DNA of 64,000 nucleotides from Pyxicephalus adspersus (GCF_032062135.1 NC_092868.1:45573603-45637602); one strand, 5' to 3'; positions 1-12,052 are shown, counted from the stretch's first letter. Notes: generated by a model from the sequence alone, not told the origin. Made by a program: numbers and translations.

Positions 1-182
1 GTCCTTCGGTTCTGTGTGTACACATGGACACCAATGTTTAGGGGGGGATTTCACCTAAAACCATGCATAAAGAGTGAATTGAGGTCTAATATAAGGTGGG
101 CAATTCCAATGAATACTGATGTAAAGAAATCAATTTCTTTGAATGCTATAGTAAAGAGGAGAGAGGGGGAAACTGTATAGGA

Positions 183-1050
183 TCATTTACACTTATAGTC
201 TGTGTATAGGGAAATTATTATTATGCTGTATTTATATAGAAATATTAAATAACATATTAGGCAGCGCTGTACATTAATTAGGGGTTCTAAATGACAGAGA
301 GATACAGACAGTGACACAGGACGAGGAGAGGACCCTGCCCCGGAAAGCTTACTGTCTAAAAGAAGCGGAAAGTATCCTACAATAGGAGGGGTATATGGAA
401 TGGTAGAAGTAGGGAGGGTTTTAGAGACAAAAGAAGACAGGTAGGTGAGTTTGAAAGGATGGGTTTTGAGTGCTCTTTTAAATGAGCAGAAAGTAGGAGC
501 AAGCCGAATAGGATGATGAAGATCATTCCATAGAGTTGGGGCAGCTCTAGAGAAGTCTTGTATCTGTGCGTGTGATGAGGTTATAAGTGAGGAAGTCATT
601 AGTAGGTCATTAGAGGAGCAGAGAGAGCGGCTGGGGGAGTTTTGTCTATCAGGTCAGAAAGGGAAATGGGACAAGAGGAGGTTGAGGGATTTGAAGACAA
701 AGCACGGGAGCTTGAATTTGATTCTAAGGTGAAATGAAAGCCAATGAAGAGAACTACCAATAGATGAAGCAGAAGAGGAGCGGAAGGAAGGATGGATGAG
801 TCTGGCTGCAGCATTCATAATAGATTGTAGAGGAAAAAGTCGGGTTAGTGGAATACCAGAGAGGATGATGTTACTGTAGTCCAGACGAGAGATGATAAGA
901 GCGTGTACAAGGGGTTTGGTGGTCTCAGGGGACAGGTAGGGGCGGATTTTGGAGATGTTGCGTAGGTGAAAGTGACAGGACCTGAAAATGTTCTGAATAT
1001 GGAGGATGAAGAAGAGGGCAGAATCAAACGTGCCTGAGGGAAGGGACGCA
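183..1050 (-). pseudogene. L2/CR1-type LINE, ORF2 C-terminal fragment with 3' tail
   Basis: Read on the minus strand, this stretch gives pieces of the C-terminal part of a non-LTR retrotransposon reverse transcriptase. Typical blocks are LRNISKIRPYLSPETTKPL and SRLDY near 960-880, and SRAAPTLWNDL near 545. The blocks sit in different frames and are broken by stops, so the copy is dead. Past the protein part, at about 236-352, it runs into a tail (TGTAAGCTTTCCGGGGCAGG-like, then a GTACAGCGCTG-like block) that recurs alone at 8303, 9546, 23424 and 56113. Family-level identification rests on these conserved blocks; the exact clade is inferred. No 5' half is seen. Confidence 0.75.
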
Positions 1051-1060
1051 TAACAGTGTT

Positions 1061-2649
1061 ATTAACAGTTATAAATACTCAGTCAGGGGGAGATTTTAAA
1101 GGTGGGAACGTGAAGATAATAAGCTCACTAAGAGGTGGTAAAAACAAAAATTAAATTATGATTTTTATTATGGTAACTCTAAAGGGGAGCTGGCCACCCA
1201 TTAGTGGCCATCCAAGGGCCAGATACATAGAAAGATGTCATCAAGAGGTCGAGGAAAGGGGGACACAGAAAGGGCCCTTCACATCCTTGCTTTGAGACGA
1301 ACAACAAACCGCAACTATAAGCAGCAATCCTCACCACAGGCAACTACATTTGCACACAGCTGTGGGGCGAATCCTCCAACAGAAACACGTGCAAAAAGCA
1401 GTTCCCAATCGCTTCCATTTGCTTGAATCTAAGCAGTTGAGACCCTGGACACGCTGCAAATTTCTGCAGCTCAGCTTTGTTATGAAATGTTCCTGAGATT
1501 TTTCTCTAAGGTCCCTATAGTTTGTAGTTCCTCTTCTATATTTAGGACTATCATTAATGGAAAGATTTATGCCACCCCAAGCCCTGCCACCATAGGCCAT
1601 TGTCTATACTGGGTACACAAGTGCCACATTTTAAGGATCTGGGTTGAAGATCTAGGTAAAAACTAAGTTACGGTACATAGAATGTAGAATACTGATATGG
1701 ATTGTCCAATGTACAGACACTTGACTTTTAAAGTAATAAATAGAAATTGAGACCTTCACATGACATGTTGGGGGGGTTTCATGGACAGCATACGATAAGA
1801 CATCACTTTACACTCATCCATGGAAGTGCGTGAGCAGCTTTTACTGTCAAATATACGTTACCTGTAGACAGCCGCAGAGCTGCGGAGAAAACACAACACA
1901 GACGGTATCCAGATGCCTGTTGACAATTGTTTTGGCTGCGCTGGCCTTAGGCTAGATAGAAGCCTGCCAAAAGGACTTGAAATAAGAAAAAGAGCTTTAT
2001 CATAAGATTACAAGTCATTGTTTTTATTCCCTCAACAGACCCAGATGTCACAGCTCACAGCTTTGTTTACCTAGCAAAATTACAAGGAATCTGTAATGAA
2101 GTGCTGATTTTTATTTCTTAATTAAGTAAATTTATAAAGTGTGCTGATACAAATATTCACATGATATTGTATTTGTATGTAAGTAAAGATTCGGACATTC
2201 TCAGGAACTAGTCATTCTATAGAAATAATCCTTGGCGGTCTATTCCACTAGTGTGATAAACTAATAAGGTAAAGGGAACCTGTCATGGGAGAGATATGTG
2301 TGCTACTATTGCTGACCCTCTTCTGGAAATGCGGGTTGGCTTGCGTGATCATAAACAAGTATGCAGACTTCACTAATTCAATGTTTGTTCAGTGTCAGTG
2401 ACTCACAAAGTATTAAAGGAAGACATTCAATATCAGGTAACATTTTCAGAAGCAGGTTGCATCAGCTATGAAACTATCATAAGTCAGCGTTTAAATAACT
2501 TTATATATTTTATGTTAATATTATCAATCCATTTTTATTATATGTGATCTAGTTAGTCTCCAGTAACTCCAATGATTAATCTGCTGCTTGGTAAGGGGTC
2601 ACTATCATAGGTGTCATTATATCTCGCATGGCACCATTATTGTATTATT
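1061..2649. other. Intergenic, no gene recognised
   Basis: AT-rich DNA with only short, unconvincing open frames. A block at about 2268-2300 containing AAAGGGAACCTGTCATGGG looks like the end of a common amphibian MITE; related ends occur near 35392 and 60897. Nothing else is recognised. Confidence 0.5.
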
Positions 2650-2880
2650 TCTCATTGGGTCTGGTTTATTAAAGCTATCTAAGACTGCAGAAGATTACCT
2701 ATCTTTGGGGAACTTGGGTAATCTAGCAAACCTGGAATGGATTTCTTAAAAATCATTTGGTATTAGTTAGCAAATGTGTTCAATCCTGCACCAGATCCAT
2801 TCACGGTTTGCTGGATTGCCCAGGTTCTTCCATGATACGCTATCCTCTTCAGTCTTGGAAATTTTTTAAAAATCAGACCC
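2650..2880. mobile_element. Foldback MITE, family A, copy 1
   Basis: About 230 bp with long imperfect terminal inverted repeats. The left side carries AACTTGGGTAATCTAGCAAACC and the right side the complementary GGTTTGCTGGATTGCCCAGG; the outer ends are GTCTGGTTTATTAAA and TTTTTAAAAATCAGACCC. There is no coding capacity. Sister copies lie at 7045-7278 and 48905-49073. Confidence 0.75.
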
Positions 2881-4235
2881 ATTGTGTATCTTTATGAGCA
2901 ACACTCTACCTCCATGCATTAACATGTTCCTTTTTAGGATTGGGCCCCTATATAAGGCAACTTTGATACACCCAAAGAAAACCAGCTCTCTGAACTCTAT
3001 TTGGGTATGACTGCTGGTGGCACCCATAATGAAAAAAAGCACCATCATGCCGAAAAGGTCATCAGTTACTGCTCTCTGCTCTTGTCATAAAGCCACCAGT
3101 GGTAGATTGCCAGGCACTGTATGGGCCCTTTCAGACCTTTGAAATAAAACTGTGCAGATTACGATCCCGGTTTCTTATAAAACTGCTTCTGTGCAGCTGG
3201 GAGAAGCAAAATGGCCAACCACATTTGCATGTGCCTATGGCACAAATCCTAAACAGCAACTGTGTGGCCAAAAGTGACTTGTTGCTTTCCGAAACCACAC
3301 AAAAGTATGCCACAAGCACATGCGAAAAATGGTCCCTAACCTATCACATTTACTTAAATGGGAGAGTTTGGGAATGCGATTGAGACATCTGCAAACCACT
3401 GCCACTCATTATTTTCATTATACTCATTATACCACTCATTATTCTTGCTTTAATAAAAAAGTTGCACTTGAATATTTTTAGATGGTGGCTGGAGTTCAAT
3501 TTATTACAAAACAGAAAAATTAGAAGAAAAATAGCAAATCTCTCTCTTTCTCCCAATCACATTCAGATGTCCTGCCATACACCAGCTCTCCAGGCCAGCT
3601 GACATAATGCCTGAGCTATGTCAAAGCCATGAAGATTAAGACCAAATGGGACTGCAGGCTAGGATCAAGCCTTGGACCACCATTCTAGGAAGTCCACCTG
3701 AAAAAAATGATGGATAGATTAAGAGGAGAGGGGGGAGAAGGACCAGACAGTGCACTCTCATCAGGCCAATAATTCCTGATTGTCACATAAAAGGCACTAC
3801 TATAAAGATTATAAATGTACAGAAAAAAAATGTTTCTATTTATACTTATTCATCGATCAAAAGTGTGAAAATGCGGATTTTAAAGGAGGCTCTGGGATGA
3901 AAAGACGACAATGATTCTTCCAAAACAGCATTTGAAAGTTCCTATCAACACAAAGTCATGGGTAGAAGCAGATGTGGTGCCCACGGCAAGGCCATATCAT
4001 GGGCCCACGTGTCGGCTACTGGTAACCAGACTGGATTCCCTCCATGTATAAAACTTCCTACCGACCTACCTGACCATGTCTAGGGTCTGATTACTGAGTG
4101 CATTAGATCTAACTGGAGCTAACCAAACTACATGATCACATATGGTCACTTTGCACAAATGCTGTAACAGGAAAATTAAGGTAAGAATACCCAATTTGAG
4201 GCTTTGGACTCCAGAAGACTTCCTAAACTGTCCTG
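2881..4235. other. Intergenic, no gene recognised
   Basis: No coding frame with recognisable content on either strand, and no clear repeat was identified by eye. Short ORFs here have no conserved motifs. Confidence 0.45.
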
Positions 4236-4540
4236 TTGCATATGACAGCAAGCCAGTAGCAACAGATCCTTTAAATCACGCTGCTTCTGCCAACACGTAT
4301 GCCCTCGTCCTTCCTCATGATCTAAAAGAAAATGTGATTTATTAGACTAGGCCAGTGTTTCTCAACAATAGTACTGTGGGGTTCCTTGAGCAGTGAACAG
4401 TTTGTGACTTTCTGGACAGTTTAAAGCGTACCCTTTTACGTAAAGTAAAAATTCAGTTTTTTTATTTTTTTTTTTTAAATGCAACACCCTTTTTTTAATA
4501 AAAAAGAGTGGAGCACTGCCCCCTAATTCTTAATCGTCTA

Positions 4541-4962
4541 GGCCAGAGGTTAGCAAACTCCGGACTAGCCAGATACGGCCTAGCCGGTAGATTGTTCCGG
4601 CCTAACGCCCCCTGGCCGATCCAGTTTAATGCCGGCCGGCCGGCAACGTGCGGCTCTGGAGACGCAGGTTACCGGCCGGGATTAGGCCACAACAAACTAC
4701 TGGAGCCGCATGCGGTTCTTGAGCTTCCTCTTGCTGTGGCTCCCTTCTTCCCTATTCACAGCGGCGGCGGAAGTGGTAACGCCGAATGCGATAAATAAGG
4801 AACATACCCTCCCCTCCGCAATGCATACGGAGGAGAGGGATTTCCCTTCAGGGGGCGTTCCTAGTGGGGGTGTAGCCATTAGGATGGGACCTAGTGTGCT
4901 CCTGCCCACCCCATAAATAGCCTAGTGGCTGAAAAAGATTGCGGACCTCTGGTCTAGGCGAT
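4541..4962. mobile_element. hAT-like MITE with TIR CCAGAGGT(C/T)NGCAA
   Basis: Starts CTAGGCCAGAGGTTAGCAAAC and ends GATTGCGGACCTCTGGTCTAG, an inverted pair flanked by an 8 bp near-duplicate (CTAGGCCA/GTCTAGGC region) as expected for hAT elements. The GC-rich interior (GGCCGGCCGG) contrasts with the AT-rich surroundings. It has no transposase and lies inside the split MITE at 4352-5407. Confidence 0.6.
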
Positions 4963-5275
4963 CAAAGCCTCCCGGGATACCAACGGTTTGCATCCCTGGG
5001 GGCTCTTGGGTGCTCCTTCTGCGCATCCCTGAGCATCTCGGTCATGCGTAGAAGGAGCCTTTTCGTGGGGGAAAAATATTTGCAAATTTCACCCATGCGT
5101 AGTGAGATTGGCAAGTTTTTGTTTTTTTTCATCCCGCGTCACCCGATCTCGCGCCTGGGTCGGGTGACGTAGGATGAAGAACCAGGAAAAAGAGAAGAAG
5201 ATGGTGGTGCCTGGATGCCGGGACGATGCAGGACCCGTTGCAAGACACCCCCGGATCAATCGGACTGCCTTGCCT
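4963..5275. mobile_element. CpG-rich MITE, CATGCGTGAGATTGGC family, copy 1
   Basis: Carries the signature of a family also found at 43540-43890 and repeatedly at 57478-59040: GGATGCAAACC, a GGAGCA...CATGCGCAGA-like block, GAGATTGGCAA, then CACCCGATCTCG and a GTGACGTAGGATGAAGAA block. It is non-coding. The dense CATGCG/CGCATG motifs make it locally rich in CpG, so it could be mistaken for a promoter. Confidence 0.55.
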
Positions 5276-5905
5276 TGGCTATCTGTAAGTGTGAAATTTT
5301 TCCCAATGGCCAGCAATGAAGGAGGTGTATAATTATAGTAGGGGTTCCCTGAAGACCTGAAAGATATTTCAAGGATTTCCCATGTTACAAAGGTTGAGAA
5401 ACATAAGCCATCTAGACCATCTTCTACTATTGTTCCAATGCACCACTTCAGATGCTCATATGCCCATATTATGTGCTTTTGGCAGTGGATAGGGGTCAAC
5501 AAGGTCTACACACACGCAAACCAATATTAACCCTGAACGCTTTCTTACATTGCAGAATTTAGTCTGTGTCATCAGATCACATGGACTAGCCAACATAACG
5601 TGCACCAGTGAGCCTTGAATGGTCATGTACCGGTTATTGGATCACCAGTTGTCTTTCCTTGGATTAAGTTTGGTGGGTAATAACTATTCCATACCAGAAA
5701 CACCCCGCAAGACCTGACATTTTGGGAATGCTATGACCCAGTCTTCTAGCCATCACACTTTAGATCCTTATGCTTGACCATTTTCCAGCTTCCAACACAT
5801 CACCTTCAAGAACTGACTCTTGCCAGGTGCCATTGTAACCCGACGATCCATGTTATTCCCTTCATCTATCAGTGGCTTTATGGTTGTGGCTGATAAATTA
5901 TATAT

Positions 5906-7044
5906 ATAATTATAGATTAATTCAATATCTAAAATGCAGTGATAGGGGATTAGAGCACATTTGGATCCAGAGCAGTGACCATTTCAATCTATGTCCTATG
6001 TGACATTGGGGTCATGTAAGGTCACGAGCCAACAACTGCAAAGCTTCTGTCTCATGAAAGAAGTCAGCGTAGAGAAATCAGCTTTGTGCTTCCTGTATTA
6101 TTTGTTAAAGCCTTCGAATCCTCGCAAAATGAAAGATTTCAGTGGAAAAATGTTGGAGAAAGCCTTGTAAGTCCAGTACCCTGCAGCGACGTAGGGATTG
6201 CTGCATAAAAGATGAGTTTCTTGAATTAAAGGGCAGATAAAAACCTGCAGCTAGGAGAACAAAACGGCAGGGAGCCAACCCTGGGCCTTATTTATCAGGA
6301 GCGAAGGGAAGGTGCTGGTGTTCCCAGGTTAACCAATCAGATATCAGAACTTGCAATCTGCTTAATTTTTTTAAGCCAGTGATCAAGTATTGAATCTATT
6401 GGATCATCATGACAGTCAGATAACTAATAGGTATCTCTTTTGTCGCAGGTGAACCAAGGTGGTTCTAGTATCTACTTTGGAAATGAGCAGGTTAAGTACT
6501 CTATGTCATCCATTTTTGTCTCTTTTGTATCCTTAAATCCCCTTTGTCTCCCGAAATAGATCTAGCTGTCCTTTGAACATTTTTATGGCATTTCCTTTAT
6601 TAAACAGCTAACGGTTTCAATATGCCTTCAACTCGCGTGTCCTTTCCAGTTTCTGTCAGTGAACAGAACATCTTTTTCTGTTATCTTTAGATTACAAAGA
6701 CCTTTGGTGGTTTTTCAGCGTGTGTATCAAAGAGAGACGGCTGCTTCATCTTTAAGTCAGGAATTATCTAAGGCCGGAGGGAGAGGCAATACATTGCCAG
6801 TTACTGTGCATATCTAAGGGTTCAAATCCACAGCTACTTGATTGGCCAATCAGATCATGAATTGAGATAGACACATGGCAGGCAGCACCCTCTAGTGGAG
6901 ACTTGCCTTTCACCCCTAGAAGTATGAACAATGGGAGTTTTTCTGAATCCCATTCTCCAATGTCTCCATTGGTTGGGTTTCCCATCATGATGATGATAGG
7001 AAACCCAACCTATTACTCTATGCAACCTGCTCACCATGTTAAGA
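5906..7044. other. Intergenic, no gene recognised
   Basis: No recognisable coding or RNA gene. Short ORFs near 6764-7106 are fragmentary and partly overlap the neighbouring MITE. A GGCCTTATTTATCAGGAG block near 6291 resembles a MITE end but is not resolved. Confidence 0.45.
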
Positions 7045-7278
7045 AAACAGTAGGCCTGATTTATTTAAACTGGAGAATATGGACTATCATGGGAGAACCT
7101 GGGTGATCCAGCAAACCTAGAATATATTTCTTGAAAATCTTTAGCTATTAATTGGCAAAGTATTTCAATCCTGAACCATTTCTTTTAAAGGTTTGCCAGA
7201 TCAGCTCTCTTGTGATAGTCTCTTGTGATAGTCTATCTTTTCCAGTCTTGGGGAGATTTAATAAATCAGGCCCATTGA
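7045..7278. mobile_element. Foldback MITE, family A, copy 2
   Basis: Ends GGCCTGATTTATTTAAACTGG and TTAATAAATCAGGCCC are inverted repeats. Inside, CATGGGAGAACCTGGGTGAT and CCAGCAAACC on the left pair with the degenerate right arm. A short CTCTTGTGATAGT duplication (about 7208-7232) sits in the right arm. Same family as 2650-2880 and 48905-49073. Confidence 0.75.
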
Positions 7279-7761
7279 GTCTGCAATTGCTGTTCTTTTT
7301 CTACTAAAAATTCCTGGATGCAAGAAGCTATACGTAAATTCCAGATGGAGCTTACACAGGGCTACACAGAGTAAGCCACACGCAATACCCAAAATACAGG
7401 TACGTTTTTTGACTCACAATTGTGTCCAGAGTAGCAGATGAGAACAGGGCAGGACAGGGGAATTCTGCATTGCTTTTTCCCTTACAGGAAATACACAAAA
7501 TTACTTCTCAGTAAGTATAAAATATTATTATTAGCTGTGTATAGTTTAACATATATAAAATTATAACATTGTATCAGTTTCTATGGATCATACCCATTAG
7601 TAGGACATCTAGTGGTGGAAAAGCTGTATTGCATTTCACCACTGTTAATAACTATATGTAAAACTTCAGATCTTTCCAATGTTGTCCCAAGGTAAAGGTT
7701 AGCTTATAGTTCGGGAATTGTTCCAGGGGTTTGAAAATAAAACAAAAAATATCTTAATTAA

Positions 7762-7802
<41 letters not shown>

Positions 7803-7889
7803 TACTACCCTTCTCTCTTCTGGTCATATTTCTGCTGTATGGGGGATTTCAAGAGTACGATACCAAAATCAGTCATTACAAATATATAT

Positions 7890-7937
<48 letters not shown>

Positions 7938-8302
7938 CTCTTTTTGTATGGATACATAACTGTATTATGTATCTGGTCTTATAATAATGTATTGGAGGTT
8001 TTTTTTTAATATTTTTTTTAAGATCACCTTTTTTTTTTAGCAAGCTTCTTAGCACATTGTAACTCTGCACATTATAACATATTTTAGAATAATCCTGGTA
8101 TCTCTATACTCATTTAATAGCAGTATTTCCTGTGTGGCTATAGAATAATGACTCTGTTGGGTCTTAGTTTATTCAAAAATAGAGGCTTGCTGCCCTCTTG
8201 TGGTAGAAACAAGCAAAGCAATCATAAATTAATGCAAATCAAATGAAAGCTGATGTGTAACCTGCAGTGTTGCTGCCTTATTAAAAATATTATTACTATT
8301 AT
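7279..8302. other. Intergenic, no gene; AT-rich with microsatellites
   Basis: No gene recognised. Contains two (TA)n tracts, at 7764-7798 and 7895-7937, the second passing into (CA)n. Otherwise AT-rich unique-looking sequence. Confidence 0.5.
7764..7937. repeat. Paired (TA)n/(CA)n microsatellites
   Basis: An uninterrupted TA run at about 7764-7798 and another at 7895-7926 followed by a CA run to 7937, about 100 bp apart. Confidence 0.95.
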
Positions 8303-8412
8303 ATATTATATATATAGCACGAGCATATTACACAGTGCTGTATAGGGTCGCCAATGACACAGGAGGTGAAGAGGAGCCTGCCCAAAAGAGCTTACAATCT
8401 AAGAGGTTGGGG
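8303..8412 (-). repeat. L2-tailed repeat, minus copy
   Basis: The minus strand reads AGATTGTAAGCTCTTTTGGGC, then a GTCATTGGCGACCC block and a CAGCACTGTGTAATATG block. This is the same 3' tail carried by the LINE at 183-1050. It is a short truncated insertion. Confidence 0.75.
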
Positions 8413-8572
8413 AAGAAAGACACTATAGGAGGGGGAACAATTTTTAACATATGATGTGAACTTGTCATATGAACCACCTGCTTAGTATTGCAGGGCCTCT
8501 TGTACCATGAAAACAGCTCCACAGGACCTCTGGTGTACTATGGTACCAGGCATCTACATGTTAGGGATAATT

Positions 8573-8642
8573 TAATGTACAGTGCTGTGTAATATGTTGG
8601 CGCTATATAAATCCTGTTTAATAATAATAAATTAATAATTGT
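8573..8642 (+). repeat. L2 3'-tail fragment, plus copy
   Basis: TAATGTACAGTGCTGTGTAA, then TATGTTGGCGCTATATAAAT and an AATAATAATAAAT terminus. The TAA-repeat end is typical of L2-type 3' tails. It lies in opposite orientation to the copy 160 bp upstream. Confidence 0.75.
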
Positions 8643-8984
8643 GCACACTGGATATTTACTTTCAATATAATTGACAAAATCTGCAGAAATTCAGCAGCTG
8701 ATTGATCATTAGACACCAATTTATGGGTTATAATCAGTTGCGGATATATTGGATGTGTTCAGAAACATTGAGTGAAAGTACACAAGTTGTATTGTGTGAA
8801 TGGGCAATCAAGTACAATCTGAATTCTGATTCACTTTCTAATCCGAAAAATGTTCCAAAGGGCAGGATCTCATATACATTAGTGCAGTGTTTTGTGACTT
8901 CTGACCCATCACTATATGGACCATTGATCGGTAGAGGGCAAAGTTCAAGACGTTGCTCCAATTGGTATTGGTAAGTATACTAGG

Positions 8985-9535
8985 CTTGTTACACCGCCAT
9001 GCCTTTATTTCGGGCATCCTGCTGGCATCTCTTCCCCTGGAAAAAGATGCACCCAGCCATCCACATGATCTAAAAGAAAGTATGGCTCATCAGAACAGGC
9101 CATCTTCTTCTGTTGCTCTATGGTCCAGTTCCCATGTAACCATTGTAGGTGCTTTTTAGCAGAGGACATGGGTCAGCATGGGCACAGTGACAGATCTATG
9201 GCTGGCAGTGCCATACACAGCAAGGTGTAACCGTAACTCTTGTGTGGGATCAGACCAGATGGCATTGCCAAACATATACATCAATAAGCCTTGGGGGACT
9301 CTCATGACCCTGTCACCGGGTTGACCTTCCTTGGACTACTTTCAGAAGGCACTAACCACAGCATACCAAGAACGCCCAACAAAACTTGCCATTTTGGAGA
9401 TCCTCCGACCAAGTCATTTACCACACTTGGTCCTTGTCGAACTCTCAGATCCTTACACTTGCACTTACCTGCTTCAAGAACTGACAGTAATATATTCAAC
9501 CCTTTGCCAGGTTCCCTTGTAACCCATTGTATTGT
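8985..9535 (-). mobile_element. Tc1-like transposon relic, N-terminal transposase part
   Basis: On the minus strand this matches the same Tc1-like family as 4236-5905 but without the inserted MITEs. Shared blocks include CACATGATCTAAAAGAAAGT, ATGGTCCAGTTCCCATGTAA, a CATCAATAAGCCTTGGGGGA block (DNA-binding domain region) and a CTTACCTGCTTCAAGAACTG block at the 5' untranslated end. No frame is intact. The element stops at about 9535, where an L2 tail begins. Confidence 0.7.
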
Positions 9536-9539
9536 GTGC

Positions 9540-9665
9540 TGTTAGATTGTAAGCTCTTCGGGGCAGGGTCCTCTCCTCCCTGTGTCACTGTCAGTATTCG
9601 TCTGTCATTTGCAACCCCTATTTCATGTACAGCGCTGCGTAATATGTTGGAGTTTTAATATATAG
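9540..9665 (+). repeat. L2-tailed repeat, plus copy
   Basis: AGATTGTAAGCTCTTCGGGG, then CAGGGTCCTCTCCTCC, GTCATTTGCAACCCC and CAGCGCTGCGTAATATGTTG. A near-consensus copy of the tail seen in the LINE at 183-1050, directly abutting the Tc1-like relic. Confidence 0.8.
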
Positions 9666-10480
9666 AGTATAATATTAATGTTTTGGGTGATTGGTACACT
9701 TAACATAAGAACCTACCTAACCAAGCCATTCATCAACTGTATTGATGATTGTCATGTGATACGTCTGATGACACATTGGAAAATATTTTATATTTACATT
9801 TACACTTCAGGGACTGATCTCGGTTGTCAGAAATTAAACTCTGCAAATATTTGATGCTGGTGCCATACGTCATCCCTGGACCATGGGGAATGTATATGAC
9901 CAATACAAAAATGAGCTAAAAAGATTGCATTTTCATGAGAATATTCATACATTGATCCAAATTCACTCAACAAAAATTGATTTTTACTACCGAAGATTTC
10001 AGGAACATTTCATGATGACCTCTCATGTCTATGTCTAATCTTAATTATTGCATTTAATCTTTCTGAATTAATTACAGAATTTACCCCCAGCAGATATGAA
10101 GTATTATTTATTCACCATTCATTGAAAATTGATGCAACTTTTTAAAGTCTTATTTTATCCTGTCTTTATATTTATTAGATTTCTATACTTTATAGTACTT
10201 GGACCACAGAAGCTGGGAGATGTAACAATGCTATCAGGAAGCAGAATGGGCAAATGTTAGGCAATGCAGCCTAATACAAAGCAAACTGTGATCAACTCTG
10301 TGTTGACACTTTTACCTAATGGCTAGAATTACATTTTTTCCTAATCAGATTAGGTGGGATTGCCACACACAGGCCCTGGAGGTCCCTGACAGCTATCAGT
10401 TGATTGGTTGTCCTAACCTGGACCACTTTTATTAGGTAGTAGACGTCCCCCTAGACAGGGCAATTTGTAAATGCTCTAAC
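9666..10480. other. Intergenic, no gene recognised
   Basis: AT-rich DNA without conserved coding blocks; nothing recognised on either strand. Confidence 0.45.
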
Positions 10481-10763
10481 CCAGCGATTCTCAACCAGGG
10501 TTCCTCCAGAGTTTGCCGGGGGTTTCTTGAGCTGTGGTTGAATAATCTCTCATGTGTTGGTACTGGGCCAGCTCCAGGGCCAATGCCACTTGGCAAAGCC
10601 AGCTGAAGAACGCCAATGATTGTTTTACCTCTCATGACCAATATAAAAGGGGTCCATCCCATTGACAACCAATTTTTTAATTATCCCTAAGCAATTAGTT
10701 ATAGCAAGGCTTCCCTGACACCTGAAAAAAAACATTCCAAAAGTGTGCTTTGTGCTAAAAAGG
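10481..10763 (+). mobile_element. hAT-like MITE (CAGNGNTTCTCAACC family), copy 2
   Basis: Begins CCAGCGATTCTCAACCAGGG TTCC and continues with the TTTCTTGAGCTGTGG block. The right part has CTTCCCTGACACCTGAAAAA and ends in AAAAGGAAAAGACTGC, a degraded complement of the left end. An unrelated stretch of about 120 bp is included in the middle (CTCATGTGTTGGTACTGGGC region). Non-coding. Confidence 0.55.
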
Positions 10764-11458
10764 AAAAGACTGCTTTAACCAGTCATTTAGCAAAAAAAAA
10801 AAAAAAAAAGTTCTACTGAATTTTCTAGTATCTATCACCCCAACATGGGCAGCTGCTGACTTTATCAGAACGATAATGCTTCTTCATGATTGGTGCCCAA
10901 GCTAATTTGGTTAATTGTAATTAATATGATGAGGTCAGCAGAAGTCACAGGTAGATGAGCCCTAAAGTCTTGAATATCTGGAATACTCCAACAGTGACAT
11001 CTCCAACATAATTCCCATTGTTGATGTCCCTGTGGGGTTTCCACCCATCGTTGTGCGTTCCATCTGTCTTTGAAATATTACATATTAAATTATACTGCAG
11101 GAATTATAGGAACACCCTATAATGGTCGTGGCAGGTGTGCACACGTAGGAACTCAGTCCAAAAATATGCCCGGTATAGTCCTCTAAATATATAAAACTGG
11201 CTGATGGGTTAACTTTCATTTAGCAAAAGCTGAATTGGATGGATGAGTTTTGAAGTTCTTACTTTAACACGTTTAGGTCCATGGCACTGGAATACAAGCT
11301 GGAAGCGTTTTGTTTTGGATAGAATCAATTTAGCTTTGATTTGAGGTGTCCATGTTGGTTTTATACTCCTAGGAGCATGTGAGGGCCCATTAAGCAATTT
11401 GTGAAATTGTGAAAGCTGTGTTTCTGTTTCCATTTATTCAAGGTTATTCTTTTGTCTC

Positions 11459-11504
<46 letters not shown>
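11459..11504. repeat. (TA)n microsatellite
   Basis: Uninterrupted TA dinucleotides over about 46 bp. It creates a false Tyr-Ile repeat ORF on both strands. Confidence 0.97.
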
Positions 11505-11509
<5 letters not shown>

Positions 11510-12052
11510 GGATGAGCAAAAATCTTCGTTGCCTGACAACACTGAGCGATGGACTATACAGGGCAAAAAGGTCCAGCATCTCAATCTTACAATCATGATT
11601 ATAGGTTTGGCTGTATAGTGTAGGTACAGGTGCACACAATATTGTGTATCAGTTGTAATGCGGATTAGTTAAAATATGTCTCAAGCAATAATATTAACTT
11701 CAATCGGAACGCTTTCCAAAACCTGCCTTAATGAGCATGTAGGCAATAAGAACGCTTATCACATTGTTCATTGATGGGCTCCATTGGGTTTAGCCAACCT
11801 ATTGTTTTGTTGAAGAGTCACAAAAAGGATTTGAAATTCAACGTTTTACAAAAGTGTGCAGATAATTCAATGAGAACTGTGATCTTTACTCAGTTGGGAG
11901 ATTTATCTCTCTAGGACTTTCCTATATGTCTCTAGGATAGGAAATTTTAAGTTATCCCAACAGAAAACAGATGACAAAAAATAAAATTTAAATCTTCCCT
12001 TCTCTGTCCAATACTACGTATATCTACATATATCAATACTACGTATAACATA

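Larger units (their letters stand above)
4352..5407 (+). mobile_element. hAT-like MITE with TIR CAGTGTTTCTCAAC, split copy
   Basis: The left end CCAGTGTTTCTCAAC at 4352 and the right end GGTTGAGAAACATAAGCC at about 5390-5407 are inverted repeats of hAT type. The body (GGGGTTCCTTGAGCAG on the left; TTGGCTATCTGTAAGTGTGA and GGGGTTCCCTGAAGACCTGAA on the right) matches copies at 10481, 13910, 25518, 30030 and 34763. About 830 bp between the halves (roughly 4440-5270) belongs to other elements, so this copy is itself interrupted. Confidence 0.65.
4236..5905 (-). mobile_element. Tc1-like transposon relic, interrupted by nested MITEs
   Basis: Two separated pieces, 4236-4345 and about 5410-5905, match consecutive parts of one Tc1-like element on the minus strand. 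The join is visible because both pieces align to the uninterrupted copy at 8985-9535: the GATCTAAAAGAAA block, then the CCATCTTCT block, then the GCCAGGT terminus. The transposase remnant MLTPIHCQKHIIWAYEHLKW (about 5500-5443) resembles the usual Tc1-family linker between the DNA-binding and catalytic parts. The element ends near 5905 in a TA-rich stretch. Stops and shifts throughout make it inactive. The interruption is about 1.06 kb of MITE DNA. Confidence 0.7.

Noticed and set aside
1331..1600. 89-codon minus-strand ORF near 1.4 kb
   Set aside because: No similarity to any family I know and no splice or regulatory context.
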